Shown here one piece after another: positions 62,801 through 64,000 of a stretch of DNA of 64,000 bases; positions within the stretch are counted from its first letter, which is position 1, and each line of letters opens with the position of its first letter. The stretch covers positions 1 to 64,000 of the forward strand of contig JASHOQ010000071.1 of the NCBI GenBank assembly GCA_030041045.1, in the 5' to 3' direction. Under the pieces are notes generated by a model, which searched no databases, was not told where the DNA came from, and saw only the letters and a program-made list of their open reading frames with translations. The DNA is from Acidobacteriaceae bacterium. GTDB lineage: Bacteria > Acidobacteriota > Terriglobia > Terriglobales > Acidobacteriaceae. A program made the translations under genes and the position numbers.

Positions 62801-64000
62801 TGCCCATCGTCTCCTTTCTCGTAGATAGCACCTTTATATGTACGCGTCTCGCGCTGAACTCTGGCGGCGGTAGCGCTGCCGCTGCTTCCAGTATTCCGAT
62901 CCGCGGATGCGGAACTCTTGCTGCGAGCGTTGCCCGGCTGCGGATGAGCTGACGGCACCGAAGCTGCCAGCAACTCATCGATGTTGGGCACGGATTCGAC
63001 GATGATGTCCACGCTGGCTTCCGCCGGCGAGTCCTTCCACGCATCGGCCGGTGTGAACCGCACCGTCAGCCTATGCGTTCCCGGCGCGAGCACGTTGCCC
63101 GCGGGGGGAGCGTAATTCAGCGTTCCCTGGGCTGACGCCGTGGCATTCAACTCGGCTTCGCTCAGCGCGGTTCCGTAAGCAACCATCGGAGGATTGCACC
63201 AGGTGATCGCCGTCGGCGCGGTCTCATACACCTCCAGCGGCACAGATGCGTTCGCCGCGGTGTAGTTGAAGGTGTCGTCCGGCGTGAACGCTACGTTGAG
63301 CGTGTGCGCGCCGGCCGGGAGCGTTTCGCAGGCGGCAGGCGAGTAAGTGAACTTTCCCGGTATTGGCGCCGACGCGTTGAGCTGTGCCTCGCCCAGCGCG
63401 GTGCCGCGGGGAATAGGAGAGGGCGCATGCCAGTTGATGGCCGGAACCGCCTTCACCACGACCACCTTGGTCGCGGCCTGCGCGGGCATGTAATTGGCAA
63501 TGTCGTCGGGGGTGAAGAGGACTGATGGCGTATGTTCGCCAACTGCAAGCGTCACGCCTTCTCCCGGGGTATAAACATACGAGCCTTGAACCGACGCAGT
63601 GGCGTTGAGCTGTGCGGCGCCCAGCGGCATTCCGTAGTTCATCGGCTCCGGAGCCGGCCAGTTGAGGGCCGGCGTCGCCTTCAACACCATGATGGTGACC
63701 GAGCCCTCGGCCGTGGTGCAGTTGGTGCTGTCAGAAGGCGTAAAGGTGACATTGAGCGAGTGCATGCCCGAAGGCAGCACTTCGCCCGGCGCGGGCGAGT
63801 AAGTAAAGTTTCCTGGTACTGAGCACGACGCGTTCAACTGCGCTTCGTTCAGCGGTTGGCCGCATTGGATCGGGTCGGGCGCGCGCCACGTAAGCACCGG
63901 CGTAATCTTGAGCACGTTGATGGTTACGCTGGCCTCCACCGTGCCATGGTTGGCGCTGTTCGCCGGCGTGAAGGTCACCGTGAGCGTGTGCGATCCCGCA
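62779..64000 (-). CDS. Ig-like-repeat (MBG-type) protein, 5' end beyond the window
   Basis: About 407 C-terminal residues are visible; the frame stays open to the right edge, so the start is missing. At least four copies of a ~76-residue repeat occur, each with P-x-[IL]-x-W-x-x-P-x-P-[IM]-x-x-G-x-x-L-x-x-A-[QE]-L-N-A. A strand of the form G-x-H-x-L-x-V-x-F-T-P-x-D follows in each. These resemble MBG/bacterial Ig-like domains of surface proteins. The last ~70 residues are Ser/Ala/Arg-rich and end in RTYKGAIYEKGDDGQWHLQQK. It is translationally coupled to the TonB-family gene. Localisation is uncertain without the N-terminus. Confidence 0.78.
   Translation of the reverse strand, partial: AGSHTLTVTFTPANSANHGTVEASVTINVLKITPVLTWRAPDPIQCGQPLNEAQLNASCSVPGNFTYSPAPGEVLPSGMHSLNVTFTPSDSTNCTTAEGSVTIMVLKATPALNWPAPEPMNYGMPLGAAQLNATASVQGSYVYTPGEGVTLAVGEHTPSVLFTPDDIANYMPAQAATKVVVVKAVPAINWHAPSPIPRGTALGEAQLNASAPIPGKFTYSPAACETLPAGAHTLNVAFTPDDTFNYTAANASVPLEVYETAPTAITWCNPPMVAYGTALSEAELNATASAQGTLNYAPPAGNVLAPGTHRLTVRFTPADAWKDSPAEASVDIIVESVPNIDELLAASVPSAHPQPGNARSKSSASADRNTGSSGSATAARVQRETRTYKGAIYEKGDDGQWHLQQK

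Noticed and set aside
1-64000. tRNA, rRNA or CRISPR loci
   Set aside because: No cloverleaf-like segment, rRNA core sequence or spaced short direct repeats were seen on reading both strands; a tRNA scan would be needed to exclude them fully.

Overview
The window reads as a GC-rich chromosomal segment of an Acidobacteriota bacterium (Terriglobia-like). The inference rests on gene content: three very large Oar-type TonB-dependent receptors with an N-terminal carboxypeptidase-regulatory-like domain, several CRTAC1/ASPIC-UnbV proteins, an HTH-transmembrane-TolB propeller protein and many secreted enzymes. I found no rRNA, tRNA or CRISPR array.

Layout. (1) 1-197: the end of an IS66-family element, abutting the stop codon of a secreted tandem GH12-like glucanase (201-2438). 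(2) 3461-8970, plus strand: ABC-exporter permease, UGT-type glycosyltransferase, LolD/MacB-type ATPase, outer-membrane-lipoprotein-sorting-like protein and alpha/beta hydrolase. It faces an acyl-CoA synthetase-like plus fatty-acyl-reductase-like pair (9020-11724), so a lipid or glycolipid making and export locus is plausible. (3) 12248-20616: a carbohydrate locus with an Oar/SusC-like receptor, a divergent LacI regulator and a secreted isoamylase. Palindromes and a two-part promoter-like element recur here and upstream of the GH12 gene. (4) 20883-23462: threonine dehydrogenase and an MFS transporter. (5) 24029-31801: a second receptor, then a tightly overlapped trio of asparagine-synthase-like PP-ATPase, radical SAM enzyme with a C-terminal four-Cys motif, and flavin-dependent-halogenase-like oxidoreductase.

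(6) 31779-44373, minus strand: a ten-gene run that I consider the most interesting part. It encodes two AhpD-like proteins, a His-rich membrane protein, a FixH/YtkA-like lipoprotein, a NapH/NosR-like polyferredoxin membrane protein, a membrane-anchored secreted protein, a TPR/FG-GAP/ASPIC lipoprotein, and UnbV-like, RnfD/UnbU-like and UnbV-like proteins. Most junctions in the second half overlap by 4-8 bp. It looks like an envelope redox or assembly system that carries the UnbV/UnbU pair known from enediyne clusters but has no polyketide synthase.

(7) 44829-56067: a third receptor, two divergent paralogous secreted phosphodiesterase-like proteins, a formylglycine-generating enzyme with its Tat-exported sulfatase partner, and an unknown secreted protein. 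(8) 56349-60808: HTH-TM-propeller protein, NiCoT nickel/cobalt permease, GAF-type free-methionine sulfoxide reductase-like protein and exported MsrA. (9) 61520-64000: a TonB-family protein with a long cytoplasmic N-terminus, translationally coupled to an Ig-like-repeat protein that runs off the right edge.

Starts were re-chosen from Shine-Dalgarno sequences, signal peptides and overlaps, so many differ from the longest open frame. All functional calls are from reading motifs by eye; no database search was run.
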